From: Dromiciops gliroides
Taxonomy: Eukaryota > Chordata > Mammalia > Microbiotheria > Microbiotheriidae
NCBI RefSeq assembly: GCF_019393635.1
Contig: NC_057866.1
Coordinates: forward strand, 9,434,223-9,498,222
Length of the DNA stretch: 64,000 bases
Direction of reading: 5' to 3'
Shown here: positions 52,540-62,584 of the stretch, piece after piece
How positions within the stretch are numbered: position 1 is the first letter of the stretch
Layout: every line of letters begins with the position of its first letter
Made by a program: the position numbers and the translations under genes
The notes under the pieces: model-generated
Told to the model about the DNA's origin: nothing
Database searches by the model: none
Seen by the model: only the letters and a program-made list of their open reading frames with translations

Positions 52540-53050
52540 TCAGTCAATTAATGTTTATTAAGCACCTACTAGGTGCCAGGCACTGTGGTAAGTTCTGGGG
52601 GTACAAAAAAAGAGGCAAAAAACAGTTCCTGCCCTCAAGGGGTTTACAATCTAACGGGGGGAGACAACAAGCAGACAAGTATACAAATAGGCTATAAACA
52701 GGGTAGATAGGAAGTAATTAAGAAAGAAGAGGCACCGGAATGGAGAGAGGTTGGGAAAGCCTTACTGTGAAAAGGGGAAATTTTAGCCAGGGACTTAAAG
52801 GAAGCCAGGGAGATCAGTGGTCAGAGCAGGGGAGGGAGGGCTTTTCAGGGCATGGGAACATCGGGAGGGAAAGCCCAGCCTGGGCTGGAGAGAGCCAGGA
52901 GGCCGGGGTCACTGGACCAGAGAGTACTGTGTTAGGAGGCTGGAAGGGAGGCGGAGACTAGCTTAGGAAGGACTGTAAATGCCCGATAGCCTTTGGTATT
53001 TGATCCTGGAGGTGATAGGGAGCCATGGGAGGTCACTGAGCTGGGGGGGA
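52540..53050 (+). repeat. Ancient interspersed repeat, copy 3
   Basis: It opens TTATTAAGCACCTACTAGGT and continues with CCTGCCCTCAAGGGG, GGACTGTAAATGCCCGATAG and TTTGATCCTGGAGGTGATAG. This is the most complete of the three copies in the window. Confidence 0.65.
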
Positions 53051-54060
53051 CCTGGTCAGACTTGTGTTTTAGGAAGATCCCGTTAGTGGCTGGATGTTGG
53101 CTGGACTGGAGAGGCAGGCAGACAGAACCCCCCCAGCAGTGACTGCAACAGTGTAGGGGGTCAGTGATGAGAGTCTGCCCCAGAGTGGGGACAGTGTCAG
53201 GGGTCCTTCTGCAACAGGTAGAAGACAACTATTTATTTCCTCCATTACCAACAATTAAAATTGTTTTTTCAATGTTTAAAACACAGAAGACTCAAGTTCT
53301 CAATAAAAAATACATCTTTGCAGGACGGCAGAACAGGTATTTTACTTTCCTGGCCCTATCTGGGCAGCCTAGGAACTGATGTCCTGGCAAGCCAGGTTCC
53401 CGCTTGACCCTTAGCCCTTTGACTCCAGCCTCCTCCTTGCATGGCGCTGAGGTGGCAGAAATCAGGGCAGGACTCGTCCATCTCGGTTGGATGTTTGGTC
53501 CCGGATGCACAGGGAAATACACACGAAACATCTTGGGCAGCCGGCTTAGCTAGCAGACTTAACTTGAGGTTTAGGCAAGCATATCTTGCTGCTGCTATAG
53601 TTAACTGTCATAATTGCTGGGAGGGAAGGGGAGGACAAATCCTTCTTTCCCTGGCTGAAAGTCCAAAGCTGAGCTGGAATTTCCCATCTCCTAGAAAAGA
53701 GAGAATTGCTCTCCCTACTCGGGACGGACCACAAGGTTAGGGATGCTTCCAGGCTCGCTTGCCCACCCTCCCAGACACATTCGCAGGTCCACACCCCTCA
53801 TCTCAGGCACCAACCAGGAGCAACTGGTGGCAAAGGCCCTTGAGCAGGGCCCAGACTAAACAAGTCCGGAGGTGGGGTGTCTCCAGCTCCACTGTAGGTA
53901 TTCCAATACATACCCCTTCCCTCATTGCACATATAATTCAACAAATATCTGATCTCTGGGGGAAATGAGCAATAAATCAAGTCAGTAAGGATTATAATTT
54001 AAAACCTGTTTCCTTCTCTGTAAAATAAGAGGGCTGGACCAGAGGCCTCTGAGATTCAAG
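53051..54060. other. Gene-free stretch, nothing firm recognised
   Basis: The first 100 bases may continue the ancient repeat. From 53220 to 54060 I see no coding exon, RNA gene or repeat that I can name. Confidence 0.4.
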
Positions 54061-54914
54061 GAATGAAAACTGTCTTCACATTGAAACCAAACCAAACCAT
54101 CTAAGACCAGATATCAAGATAAGGTAAAAATGGGTACATGTTACCATAGTCATTTACTACTGTCTCCTGTGCCTAACCTATTCCATTGATCCACCGTTCT
54201 ATTTCTTAGCCAGTACCAAATAGTTTTGATGACTGCCACTTTATAGTATAGCCTCAAATTTGGTACAGCTAGCCCACCTTCCTGTGCATTTTTTTCATTA
54301 GTTCCCTTGATATTCTTGACTTTTTGTTTTTCCAGATGAATTTTGTTATTATTTTTTCTAACTCTATAAAATAATTTTTGGTAGTTTGATTGGTATGGCA
54401 CAATTAATTTAGGTAGAATTGTCATTTTAATTATATTAGCTCAGCCTATCCATGAGCAATTGATATTTTTCCAATTACATAGATCTGATTTTATTTGCGT
54501 GAAAAGTGTTTTGTAATCGTGTTCATAGAGTTCCTGGGTTTGTCTTGGCAGGTAGACTCCCAAGTATTTTTTATTTTCTACTGTTATTTTAAATGGAATT
54601 TCTCTTTCTACCTCTTGCTGCTGAGCTTTGTTGGTCATGTATAGAAATGCTGATGATTTATGCAGATTTATTTTATAGTCTCCAACTTCACTAAAGTTGT
54701 TCATTGTTTCAAGCAGTTTTTTAGTTGATTCTTTAGGATTCTCTAAGTATACCATCACATCATCTGCAAAGAGTGAAAGTTTTGTTTCCTCCTTGCCTAT
54801 TCTAATTCCTTTAATCCCTTTTTCTTCTCTTATTGCTATAGCTAATATTTCTAGTACAATATTAAATAATAGTGGTGATAATGGACATCCCTGTTTCACC
54901 CCTGATCTTATTGG

Positions 54915-55356
54915 TGTGATGTTTAAAATCTAAATTGTGATTGCCTTAAATTAGAAGCTTTAGTACCAGTCCTTGGGCATTAAACATTTATTAAAGCTAG
55001 AGGTATTCACAAGGAGTTCAGAAAAAAAAAAAAAAAAGTCCTACCTAGCCTAGAGTTCCAGCCTGGTCTGGTTCTTCCTGAAGTCCTCCTCCATGAGCCT
55101 GCTTTAATCAGGAACTCTCAGCAAGCTGATTGTAGAAGCTTTTTATAGGTCTGGAACAGAGGTGGTCCTTACACACTGCTTCAAGCTGATTGGTTGGCAT
55201 CATCTAAATCCATTAAGGGCTAGCCAGGTGTGATTACAATCCAGTTAACTTGAAGTAGGCTAATCAGCAGTCAATCACTCTCACTTGATTCAATCAGTTT
55301 AGATTAATCTCCAGGTGGGTCTTTGAGTATCTTCGAAATCCCATTATTTCATCACA
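54915..55356 (-). mobile_element. Solo LTR fossil inside the L1
   Basis: A 442-bp insert with TG...CA ends (TGTGATG and CATCACA, near-palindromic) and a 4-bp target duplication TTGG at 54911-54914 and 55357-55360. On the minus strand it has a TATA-like TATAAAAAG near 55148 and AATAAA near 54992, so U3, R and U5 are in order. No internal retroviral sequence is present. A 4-bp duplication fits class I (ERV1/gamma-like) elements. It looks whole as a solo LTR and is younger than the L1 it split. Confidence 0.82.
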
Positions 55357-55472
55357 TTGGGAATGTCTCTAACCTATCTCCATTACATATAATGTTTGCT
55401 GATGGTTTTAGGTAGATACTGCTTATTATTTTAAGGGAAGCTCCACCTATTCCTATGCTCCCTACTATTTTT

Positions 55473-55630
55473 TTTTGTTTTTGTTTTGCGGGACAATGGG
55501 GGTTAAGTGACTTGCCCAGGGTCACACAGCTAGTAAGTATCAAGTGTCTGAGGTCGGATTTGAACTCAGGTACTCCTGACTCCAGGGCCGGTGCTTTATC
55601 CACTGTGCCACCTAGCCGCCCCCAACTCTC
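55473..55630 (-). mobile_element. WSINE1-like SINE inside the L1
   Basis: A reverse-oriented copy inserted in the inverted ORF2 segment. The duplication TASTATTTTT is at 55463-55472 and 55631-55640. It interrupts the L1 frame between LLKILES and its continuation. Confidence 0.93.
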
Positions 55631-56721
55631 TAGTATTTTTAATAGGAATGAGTGTTGTATTTTGTCAAACACTTTCTTTGCATCTGTTGAGATAATCATA
55701 TGATTTTGGTTAGTTTTCTTATTGATGTGGTTGATTATATTAATAGTTTTCCTAATGTTGAACCAGCCTTGCATTCCTGGTATAAATCCCACCTGGTCAC
55801 AGTGTATTATCCCGGTGTAATCTCCTTGCTAATATTTTATTTAAGATTTTTGCATCGATATTCATTAGGGAAATTGGTCTGTAATTTTCTTTCTCTGTTT
55901 TGGCCCTGCTTGATTTAGGTATTAACACCATATTTGTGTCATTAAAAAAAAAAGAACTGTGAATTATGAATGCAGATTGAATCATACTGTTTCTATTTTT
56001 GGACTGTTTTTTTTTTTTCCTTCTTTTTTGAGGTTCTTCCCTTGTGCTCTGATTCTTCTTTCACAAGATCACTAATGTAGAAATATTCTTAATATGATTG
56101 TACATATACAACCTATATCAGACTGCTTTCTGTCTTGGGGAGGAGGGAGGGAAGGGAGGGTGGGAGAAAAAAATTGGAACTAAAAATCCTGTGAAAACAA
56201 ATGTTGAAAACTATCCTTATATGTAAGTGGAAAATAATAAAATATTTTTTGAAATGGGTACATGGTTTAAACACAAAGGTTAATATCATAAGTAAACTAG
56301 TGGAGCATGGAATATTTTACCTGTCAGATTTATGGATAAGGAAAGAATTTATGACCAAACAAGAGATGGAGAGCATTATAGGATATAAAATGGATAATTC
56401 TGATTACATGAAATTATAAAGGTTTTACACAAACAAAACCAATGTAGCCAAGATGAGAAGGAAAGCAGGGAACTGGGAAACAAATTTTATAGCAAGTTGC
56501 TCTGATAAAGGTGTAATTTCTCAAATATATAGAGAACTGAGTCAAATTTATAAGAAGAGAAGTCATTCCCCTATTGATAAATGGTCAAAGGATATGAACA
56601 AGCAGTTTTTAGAAGAAGAAATCAAAGCTATCTATAGTTATATAAACATGCTCTAAATCTCTATTGATTAAAAAAATTTATTTTGTTTTTGTTTTTATCT
56701 ATCTATCTATCTATTTATTTA

Positions 56722-56862
56722 TTTTGCAGGGCAAATGAGGGTTAAGTGACTTGCCCAGAGTCACACAGCTGGTAAATGTCAAGTATCTAAGGCCAGATTT
56801 GAACTCAGATCCTCCTGAATCCAAGGCTGGTGCTTTATCCACTGCCCCACCTAGCTGTCCCC
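56722..56862 (-). mobile_element. WSINE1-like SINE inside the old L1-type region
   Basis: A reverse-oriented copy with a (TCTA)n/(TTTA)n stretch on its tail side at 56696-56725 and the end CCACCTAGCTGTCC. Confidence 0.9.
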
Positions 56863-56925
56863 ACAAAATGAAAATTAAAGCAACTTTGAGGTACCACCTC
56901 ACACCTATCAGATTGGCTAATATGA

Positions 56926-56960
56926 GGGAGTTCCGGGGCAGAGCCAAGATGGCACATTGA
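56926..56960 (+). mobile_element. 35-base micro-insertion resembling an L1 5' end
   Basis: The insert contains GGCAGAGCCAAGATGGC, the kind of phrase that opens L1 5' UTRs. It is flanked by the perfect 9-bp duplication CTAATATGA (56917-56925 and 56961-56969), and the surrounding L1-type text reads on cleanly without it. It has no A tail. Confidence 0.7.
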
Positions 56961-57705
56961 CTAATATGACAGAAAAAGAAAATAACAAATGTTGGAAGGG
57001 ATGTGGAAAAATTGAGATTTTAATGCCTGTTGGTGGAATTGTGAAATGATATAACCATTCTGGAAAGCAATTCGGAACTATGCCCAAAGGGCAATAAAAC
57101 TGCATACCTTTTGACCCAGCAATACCACTACTATGTCATATCTCAAAGAGATCAAAGGAAAAGGAAAAAGACCTATATGTACAAAAATATTTATTGCAGC
57201 TCTTTTGGTGGTGGCAAAGAATTGGAAATTGAGGGGATGCCCATCAATTGGGGAATGACCAAACAAGATATGTTATATGATTTCAATGATATACTATTGT
57301 GCTTTATAAGAAATGCTAAGCAGGATGCTTTCAGTAAAACCTGGGTAGACTAAGGAACATCTGATGTAAAATAAAGTAAGCAGAGCTAGGAGAACATTGT
57401 CCACAGTAACAGCAATACTGTATGATGATCAGCTGTGAATCGCTTAGTTATTCTGAGCAATACAATGATCCAAGACAAATCCAAAGGACTTATTATGGAA
57501 AATGCCATCTGCCTTCACAGGAAGAACTGATGGAGTCTGAATGAAGATCATTCACGTTCTTTATTATTCTTGGGAGGTTTTTTGGTCTTTCTTTTACAAC
57601 ATGGCTTATATGGAAATATTTTGCACAACTGGAAAAAAAAAGGTAATGGTCTTTATTTCCATGGAGTGACATAAGTTTGTGATTTGAAAAACATGTGGTT
57701 GGTTG

Positions 57706-57856
57706 TTTTGGTTTTTTTGGTGAGGCAATTGGGGGTAAGTGACTTGCCCAGGGTCACACAGCCAGTGAGTGTTAAGTGTCTGAGGTCGGATTTGAACTCA
57801 GGTCTTCCTGACTCCAGGGCCAGTGCTCTATCCACTGCGCCATCTAGCTGCCCCTG
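57706..57856 (-). mobile_element. WSINE1-like SINE, reverse orientation
   Basis: TTTGGTGAGGCAATTGGGGG at the tail side and CGCCATCTAGCTGCCCC at the head side. TGGTTGGTTGTTTT flanks both sides. Confidence 0.93.
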
Positions 57857-57893
57857 GTTGGTTGTTTTTTTAAGTTTCAAATGACTCTCCTTG

Positions 57894-58052
57894 GGGGCAG
57901 CTAGGTGGCACAGTGGATTAAGCACCAGCCCTGGATTCAGGTGGACCTGAGTTCAAATCCGGCCTCAGACACTTGACACTTACTAGCTGTGTAACCCTGG
58001 GCAAGTTACTTAACCCCCATTGCCCTGAAAAAACAAAAACAAAAACAAAAAT
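57894..58052 (+). mobile_element. WSINE1-like SINE, TTGACAC type
   Basis: It lies in opposite orientation 40 bases from the previous copy. TCAAATGACTCTCCTT flanks both sides. The tail is (AAAAAC)n. Confidence 0.94.
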
Positions 58053-58579
58053 CAAATGACTCTCCTTTCTCACCTTTCTTTTCATAAGATTCTAAGAATC
58101 TTCTGGGGGTTTGCATTCACTCATTTCAAGGTTTGATGGTTGATTTTCAGTCATCAGCCAGAGCTGGGGGTCAGCTTGTCCATATGTAGTATTCATACCT
58201 GTGAGTGAATAAGGGGAAAACATTTTATAAGTACTTACATTGTGCCAAATTTCATGTTGAGCCTTGGGAATACAGAGGCAAAATACACCCTGCTTGAGAG
58301 GGGGAATTAACACAGATAAAAAGGTACCATAGCAGTGGGGGAGGGGAAGGTCTCCCTGTAGCACCTGTTACTGCTGGGTTTTCTGGGCCTAAGTGGGCTA
58401 TGAATTCTCCCCTTCACCAGTGAGATCCCCGAACTTGGTGTTGACTTGTTTCCTGGTCTGAGATAGTCTGCTGTTCATCCTGGCCAGCCCTAGTTTCTGG
58501 TCTGGCCTGAGAAAGGTTTGAGGAGGAAGGGGAGGAGACTCATTCAAAAAGATGTCCTTCCCCATGTTTACAACAGGAG

Positions 58580-58740
58580 TGTGTGTCTATGTATTATGTG
58601 CTTGTACTTATAAATACATACATATGTGTGTATGTGCATATTTATACACATATCCATTTATATGTACACGCATATATTTCTATATTTTGTATGTATATAA
58701 ATATTTTCTCTAATTACATGTTAAAAACAGTTTTTAACAT
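58580..58740. repeat. TA/CA-rich microsatellite region
   Basis: Degenerate (TATG/CATA)n and TATATA text. It explains the short open frame rich in I, Y and H read there. Confidence 0.7.
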
Positions 58741-58763
58741 TTTCTTTTTGTCTTTCTTTTTTT

Positions 58764-58917
58764 ACAATTTACTTTTTTTTTGTGAGGCAATTGGGGTTAA
58801 GTGACTTGCTCAGGGTCACACAGCTAGTAAGTGTCAAGGGTGTGAGGCCAGATTTGAACTCAGGTCCCCCTGAATCCAGGGCCAGTGCTCTATCCACTGA
58901 GCCACCTAGCTGCCCCT
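58764..58917 (-). mobile_element. WSINE1-like SINE, reverse orientation
   Basis: TTTTGTGAGGCAATTGGGG at the tail and GAGCCACCTAGCTGCCCC at the head. TAACATTTTCTTTT flanks both sides. Confidence 0.93.
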
Positions 58918-59329
58918 AACATTTTCTTTTCAAGTTTTGAGCTCCAAATTCTGTCCGTCCCTCCCCTCCCCGCTGCATGAGATGGTAAGCAATCACATAT
59001 AGGTTATACATGTGCAATCATGTAAAACTTTATTATTCATTTTATACTTGAACCAAAAAGAAAGAGAGGGAGAGCAAAAAATAGCCTGCTTCAGTCTGTA
59101 TTCAGACAACATCAGTTCTTTCTCTGTAGGTGGGTAGCATGTTTCATCATGAGTCCTTTGGGATTGCCTTGGATCATTGTATTGCTCAGAAGAGCTAAGT
59201 CATTCACAATTCTTCATCCCACATTTCTGTTACTGTGTAGAAGGTTCTCCTGGTTTTGCTCACTTCACTTTACATCAGTTCATGTAAGCCTCTCCAGGTT
59301 TTTCTGAAATCATCCTGCTTGTCATTTCT

Positions 59330-59476
59330 TTTCTTTTCTTTGGGGGGGTGGGGGCAATGAGGGTTAAGTGACTTGCCACAGCTAGTAAGTGTCAAATGTC
59401 TGAGGTCAAATTTGAACTCAGGTCTTCCTGAATCTAGGACCAGTGCTTTATCCACTGCACCCCCTACCTGCCCCCA
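59330..59476 (-). mobile_element. WSINE1-like SINE nested in the L1
   Basis: A reverse-oriented copy with a gap near GTGACTTGCC/ACAGCTAG. TGCTTGTYATTTCT flanks it and joins the L1 text. Confidence 0.9.
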
Positions 59477-59634
59477 GTGCTTGTTATTTCTAATAACACA
59501 ATAGTACTCCATCACAATCATATAGCACAACTTATTCAGCTATTCCCCAAGTGATGGACATCCTCTTGATTTCTAATTTTTTGCCACCAGAAAAGAGCTG
59601 CCATAAATATTTTTGTACAAATAAGTCCTTTTCC

Positions 59635-59785
59635 TTTTTTTTTTTTTTTTGCAGGGCAATAAGGGTTGTGACTTGCCCAGCGTCACACACCTAGTTAAGT
59701 GTCAAGTGTCTGAGGTCGGATTTGAACTCAGGTCCTCCTGAATCCAGGGCCAGTGCTTTATCCACTGCGCCACCTAGCTGCCCCC
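59635..59785 (-). mobile_element. WSINE1-like SINE nested in the L1
   Basis: A reverse-oriented copy with the perfect 11-bp duplication AGTCCTTTTCC at 59624-59634 and 59786-59796. Confidence 0.95.
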
Positions 59786-59826
59786 AGTCCTTTTCCATCT
59801 CTTTGGGATACAGACATAGTAGTGGT

Positions 59827-60110
59827 GGTTGTTGTTTGCCCTTCATTCTCAAAGAAAACCATGACATTGGGGTAATGTCATGAATTGGATTTAAGTGAGG
59901 AAGATCTGTGCAAGGTCACCAGGCTGACTCTCTCTTCCAGAGCCATCTGGTTCCAGTAGCAAGATATTTATCAGGACAACTGGATGTTTATGTCAATTAG
60001 GGTTAAGTGACTTGCCCAGGGTCACACAGCTAGTATCTGAAGTGAGATTTGAACTCAAGTTCTCCTGACTCCAAGGCCAGTGCTTTAGCCACTGAACCAC
60101 CCAGCTGACC
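59827..60110 (-). mobile_element. Third SINE type nested in the L1
   Basis: A 284-base unit flanked by TAGTAGTGGT and TAGGAGTGGT (59817 and 60111). Its head half (60000-60110) is the usual CORE-SINE. The other half reads CTTCATTCTCAAAGAAAACC, CAAGGTCACCAGGCTGACTC, AGAGCCATCTGGTTCC, a tail I see nowhere else in this window. It is therefore a separate SINE family or a fusion. Confidence 0.75.
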
Positions 60111-60310
60111 TAGGAGTGGTATTGCTGGGCCAAAGAGTATGAAGAGTTTTATGGCCCTTTGTGCACAGTTCTAAATTGCTCTCCAGAATGGTTGGATCAG
60201 TTCTCAACTGCACCAACAGTGCAAAACAATCCCAGTTTTCCCACACCCCCTCCGATATTTATCATTTTCCCTTTTTGTCATATTAGTCAATCTGATAGTT
60301 GCAGCAGAGC

Positions 60311-60740
60311 CTTTTTCTTAAAAGGTAAGAAATTTGAGTAAATGCCAACAAAGGGAGAACTAAGCAAATTATTTTCTAGTATGAGGTAGTGTCCCCTTAA
60401 GAAGCAAACTGGCTGCTACCAAGAGCAGAAAAGGTATTTTGGGATAAAGGAGAAGAAATTTTCTTGGGGAGTGTGTCATTCAATGCCCTTCTGTTAGGTG
60501 AACAATTTGGCTTCAGAAGAAGCATTTGGGTTGCTATAAATGGTTAAACCATGCAGTTTTCCCTGGCTTCCTTTGAGTCTCAGCAGATACCTTCCAATGC
60601 CTCTGGCTTTAGCTTATTTGTAAACAGCTGTTGGGGTGTTTTCTCCTCCTTTAGACTGACAGCTCTTGAGGAGTGGGGACTGCCTTTTACCTTTGTACGC
60701 CCAACTTGTAAGCACAGTGCTTGGCACATAGTAGGTGCTT
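60311..60740. other. Gene-free stretch
   Basis: I see no coding exon. An ancient repeat piece at 60655-60749 (GACAGCTCTTGAGGAGTGG to CTTAATAAATGC) is the target of the next SINE. The rest is unassigned. Confidence 0.5.
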
Positions 60741-60749
60741 AATAAATGC

Positions 60750-60909
60750 GGCTTCTTTTTTTCTTTTTTTTTTCCCAGGGCAATGGGGGTTAAGTGACTT
60801 GCCCAGGGTCACACAGCTAGTAAGTGTCAAGTGTCTGGGGCTGGATTTGAACTCAGGTCCTCCTGAATCCAGGGCCGGTACTTTATCCACTGCGTCACCT
60901 AGCTGCCCC
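60750..60909 (-). mobile_element. WSINE1-like SINE, reverse orientation
   Basis: T-rich tail, then CCCAGGGCAATGGGGGTTAA, and head GCGTCACCTAGCTGCCCC. The duplication CTTAATAAATGC is at 60738-60749 and 60910-60921. Confidence 0.94.
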
Positions 60910-61199
60910 CTTAATAAATGCTTCTTGACTAAAGGACCTTGTAAGTAATACCAGGTGACACACCTTTTTAATATGGGAATAGTTTGTTGCTCGAAGAGAT
61001 ACAAAAAGAAACTCTCATTTAACCCAAAATGTACAATTTCTAAGTGCGAAGAAAGAAAATATTTTAAAAGAACCATTTTGAGGCCTAATAAAACAGCTGG
61101 GCTTTCAAGGGCCCAAGGGTCCCTCGTTGTCATCCAGGAGTTAAAATTGCCAAAGTCAATAACTTCCGGTTATAATGAGATAGGGAAGGTTGGTTTTAA

Positions 61200-61700
61200 A
61201 ACTAACGGGAGTGGTCGATTTTTCCTTTTTGAATAAGGGAGGCTTTGATCTGAGCTACTGCGGGAGGGGTGTGGGGGAAGGGTTGGCCGAAGATGAGCAG
61301 AGGCGGAGAAGGCGGACGCAGGTGATGGAGGATCACACCTGGGCAGGGAGTGAGGCGTCTTGAAATCCTCCCCAGCATAGACAGGGCTTCAGCGGCCCGC
61401 TCCTGATTGGCTGGAGAAAGGCTGGTTCTCATTGGAAGACGCTTGCTCATCATCTAAAACTTGAAGCAAGTGGAGCCTTCCTGGGGACCTGTTAAAAAGC
61501 AAAAAGGGAAGACAGACTCTTGCAGTTGATTGGCTAGTGTATCGGGAGCTGAAAGCTGATTGGATGATGTGGCATCCCGGCGAGTAAAGAGCTGGCTAAG
61601 CTTAGCGGAGCTGCCCAAGAGCCCCCGCGCGGGACTGATGTTTGGGCAGTTGGTGGTTTAAAGGGAACAGCTAAGGCAAGTGAATAGTGGGACGCTTTCC
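61200..61700. promoter_or_regulatory. CCAAT-box-rich promoter-like stretch, no gene assigned
   Basis: Four inverted CCAAT boxes (ATTGG) lie at 61406-61410, 61431-61435, 61529-61533 and 61559-61563. Three carry the NF-Y-like context TGATTGG. CpG-bearing words (CGGCCCGC, CCCGGCGAG, CCCCCGCGCGGG) are concentrated here in otherwise AT-rich, repeat-filled DNA, and no interspersed repeat is recognisable. The boxes read CCAAT on the minus strand, so a minus-strand transcript is slightly favoured. No coding exon is visible on either side. Confidence 0.45.
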
Positions 61701-61831
61701 GAACTCCGTTTGAAAGGGGCTTGTTTGTTGGTGAAAAGAGGCTGCCGACCTTTTATCCGTTCAGGAGAGGAGGGGAGGGACCCCTTAGCAGAGAAGCACT
61801 TTTCCATGGTGCTTCTTCTTGTTTTTGAGTC

Positions 61832-62063
61832 GTTGCTGTCGTGTCAGACTCTCTGTGACCCCGTTTGGGGTTTTCTTGGTAGAGACACTGGAGTGTTTCG
61901 CCATTTCCTTCTCCAGCTGATTTTACATATGAGGAAACTGAGGCAAACAGGGTAAAGTAACTTGCCCAAGGTCAGACATCGAAGAAGTGCCTGAGGCTGG
62001 ATTTGAACTCAGGTCTTCCTGACTTCAGGCACAGCACTTTATACATTGTGCCACCTGGCTACC
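61832..62063 (-). mobile_element. Second SINE family, reverse orientation
   Basis: On the + strand: TCAGACTCTCTGTGACCCCG, GCCATTTCCTTCTCCAG, GTAACTTGCCCAAGGTC, ending GTGCCACCTGGCTACC. A CATA microsatellite follows at 62064-62110. Confidence 0.85.
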
Positions 62064-62229
62064 ATATACATGCATACATACACATACACATATACATACA
62101 TGTATATATGCCCACTCTCCTAAAATTATAGCTCAAGAGCCCCCACCAGCTAGTTTTCCTTGTTTCTAATCAACCCAAGGAAACAATTCACTTCAAGCAA
62201 AGGCATTAACTGAAATGGGGACCAAACAG

Positions 62230-62345
62230 TGGCAATAAACCCACAAGCATTTATTGTTTACTATGTGCCAGGCACTATACTAACCATTGGAAATGCAAAA
62301 CCAGAAATGAAACAGGCCCTTGCCTCAACAAGTTGACATTATGCT
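62230..62345 (+). repeat. Ancient interspersed repeat fragment
   Basis: CATTTATTGTTTACTATGTGC, AGGCACTATACTAACCATTGG and ATGAAACAGGCCCTTGCCTC follow the same plan as the repeats at 43480 and 52540. Confidence 0.6.
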
Positions 62346-62584
62346 AGGCCACTAGTGATTATTGAGTAGGGGACCAGCACTCTCACAGCTGGATTTTAAG
62401 AATATTAATTTGGCATTTGTGCCAAGGATGGATGGAAGAGGGGGCAGACTGGGACCAGCAGACCAAATCAGAGACTATTGTAATAGAAACAAAACATCTC
62501 CCCCATGGGCTAGCCCTATGGGCTACCATTAGATTATAAACTCCTTGAGGGCAGAGACAGTCTTTTGCCTCTGTTTTTGTCCTC

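Larger units (their letters stand above)
54141..56251 (+). mobile_element. 5'-inverted (twin-primed) L1
   Basis: From 54141 to about 55945 the minus strand encodes L1 ORF2 reverse transcriptase pieces: [20 protein letters not shown] near 55850, then [20 protein letters not shown] and [16 protein letters not shown] (the catalytic DD) near 54750-54915, then NGTGDSSK-side text near 54150. From about 55945 to 56251 the + strand is the L1 3' UTR, ending AATAATAAAATATTTTTTG. The whole block is flanked by the 13-bp duplication AAATGGGTACATG (54128-54140 and 56252-56264). It is interrupted by an LTR and a SINE. Confidence 0.88.
54064..57640 (+). mobile_element. Old L1-type 3' region, split by later insertions
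   Basis: Two pieces, about 54064-54140 and 56252-57640, read as one element once the L1 between them is set aside: the same 13 bases end one piece and begin the other. Recognisable phrases are CATTCCCCTATTGATAAATG, AAGGATATGAACAAGCAG, GGTACCACCTCACACCTATC and CCCATCAATTGGGGAATGAC, which are typical of the long 3' region of marsupial L1-type elements. It also carries a SINE (56722-56862) and a 35-base insert (56926-56960). Confidence 0.7.
58918..60310 (-). mobile_element. L1 3' region with three nested SINEs
   Basis: Minus-strand L1 3' text: on the + strand TTTTGCTCACTTCACTTTAC, TTCAGCTATTCCCCAAGTGA, GAGTGGTATTGCTGGGCC and AATGGTTGGATCAGTTC. Three SINEs interrupt it at about 59330, 59635 and 59827, and the L1 text resumes after each. 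Confidence 0.8.

Noticed and set aside
61202-61453. Minus-strand 83-codon frame starting MMSKRLPMRTS in the CCAAT-rich stretch
   Set aside because: No similarity recognised, short, and located among promoter words. It is insufficient to call a gene.
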